From the NCBI GenBank assembly GCA_049970695.1, contig JBMFML010000007.1:1-57709 (forward strand): a DNA stretch of 57,709 nt, in the 5' to 3' direction. The notes under the pieces are model-generated. The model saw nothing but the letters and a program-made list of their open reading frames with translations, had not been told where the DNA came from and made no database searches. Below, one piece after another: positions 57,601 to 57,709 of the stretch (its first letter is position 1; each line of letters starts with the position of its first letter). This DNA comes from UBA285 sp049970695. Its GTDB lineage: Archaea > Thermoproteota > Thermoprotei_A > Sulfolobales > Desulfurococcaceae. The position numbers were made by a program, and so were the translations under genes.

Positions 57601-57709
57601 ACTAATTCTGAGTCATCAACATGCCAAGTATTGAAAGCGTCTCCTCCATTGTCCACTATGTGGAGTGTCGTCTATTGACTGGTGAATTGTAATATCTGCT
57701 CGTTTTTGC

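Noticed and set aside
57585..57620. C/D box guide RNA (ATGAGCGA ... CTGA)
   Set aside because: The C box does not match RUGAUGA, and no C'/D' pair is present.
1..57709. CRISPR array, insertion sequence or rRNA gene
   Set aside because: No regularly spaced repeats, transposase gene with terminal inverted repeats, or rRNA sequence was seen.

Overview
The window looks like chromosomal DNA of a hyperthermophilic crenarchaeote (Thermoproteota), most like Desulfurococcales. Signs of this are TATA boxes placed for leaderless or short-leader transcripts, frequent GTG and TTG starts next to GGTG-type ribosome sites, many 4-base gene overlaps, Arg coded mostly as AGG/AGA, a tRNA gene without encoded CCA, an AglB oligosaccharyltransferase, an ESCRT-III-like (CdvB) protein, a mevalonate kinase and the archaeal two-protein lipoyl synthase pair. 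No species is named because no database search was possible.

Layout. 0.2-7.6 kb: a type IV pilus-like surface system (two pilin-like proteins, a 659-residue secreted anchored protein, prepilin peptidase, secretion ATPase, TadC-like membrane platform). 7.6-10.4 kb: a BtuFCD-like metal-chelate/cobalamin importer, then a convergent membrane-anchored thioredoxin-like protein. 11-13.8 kb: tRNA-Arg(CCG) and two antitoxin/PIN-toxin pairs flanking a decayed gene with a phospholipase-D-like end. 13.9-14.6 kb: two divergent small membrane proteins sharing a promoter with a perfect 11-bp inverted repeat. 14.7-28.4 kb: a nucleoside-salvage region with a BMP-type nucleoside ABC importer, a TudS-related desulfidase-like protein, a BtpA-family barrel and PfkB kinase, and an ECF-type importer in one operon with an amidohydrolase and a nucleoside phosphorylase. 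28.6-34.0 kb: a sugar-type ABC importer with two different, complementarily degenerate ATPases. 34.3-35.4 kb: an MFS transporter. 35.5-41.8 kb: a MoxR/DUF4129/DUF4350/DUF58 operon. 41.8-44.7 kb: lipoate ligase split into two chains beside two radical SAM proteins (LipS1/LipS2 type). 44.7-49 kb: HD phosphohydrolase, NikR-type regulator, and an NSS amino-acid transporter with a MetS-like small subunit. 49-57.5 kb: ornithine carbamoyltransferase, AglB, ESCRT-III paralogue, unknown winged-helix-like protein, Mrp/NBP35 ATPase, mevalonate kinase, unknown small protein, and iron-dependent alcohol dehydrogenase.

How it fits together. The cell appears to be a scavenging heterotroph with five import systems in 58 kb. 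The nucleoside region can be read as one route: import by ABC and ECF transporters, deamination (amidohydrolase), phosphorolysis (phosphorylase with Asn209, which predicts 6-oxopurine preference), sugar phosphorylation (PfkB), and possibly removal of sulfur from thiolated bases (TudS-like protein). This route is the best candidate for an undescribed system here. The specificities are inference from sequence and neighbourhood. No CRISPR array, insertion sequence or rRNA gene was seen.
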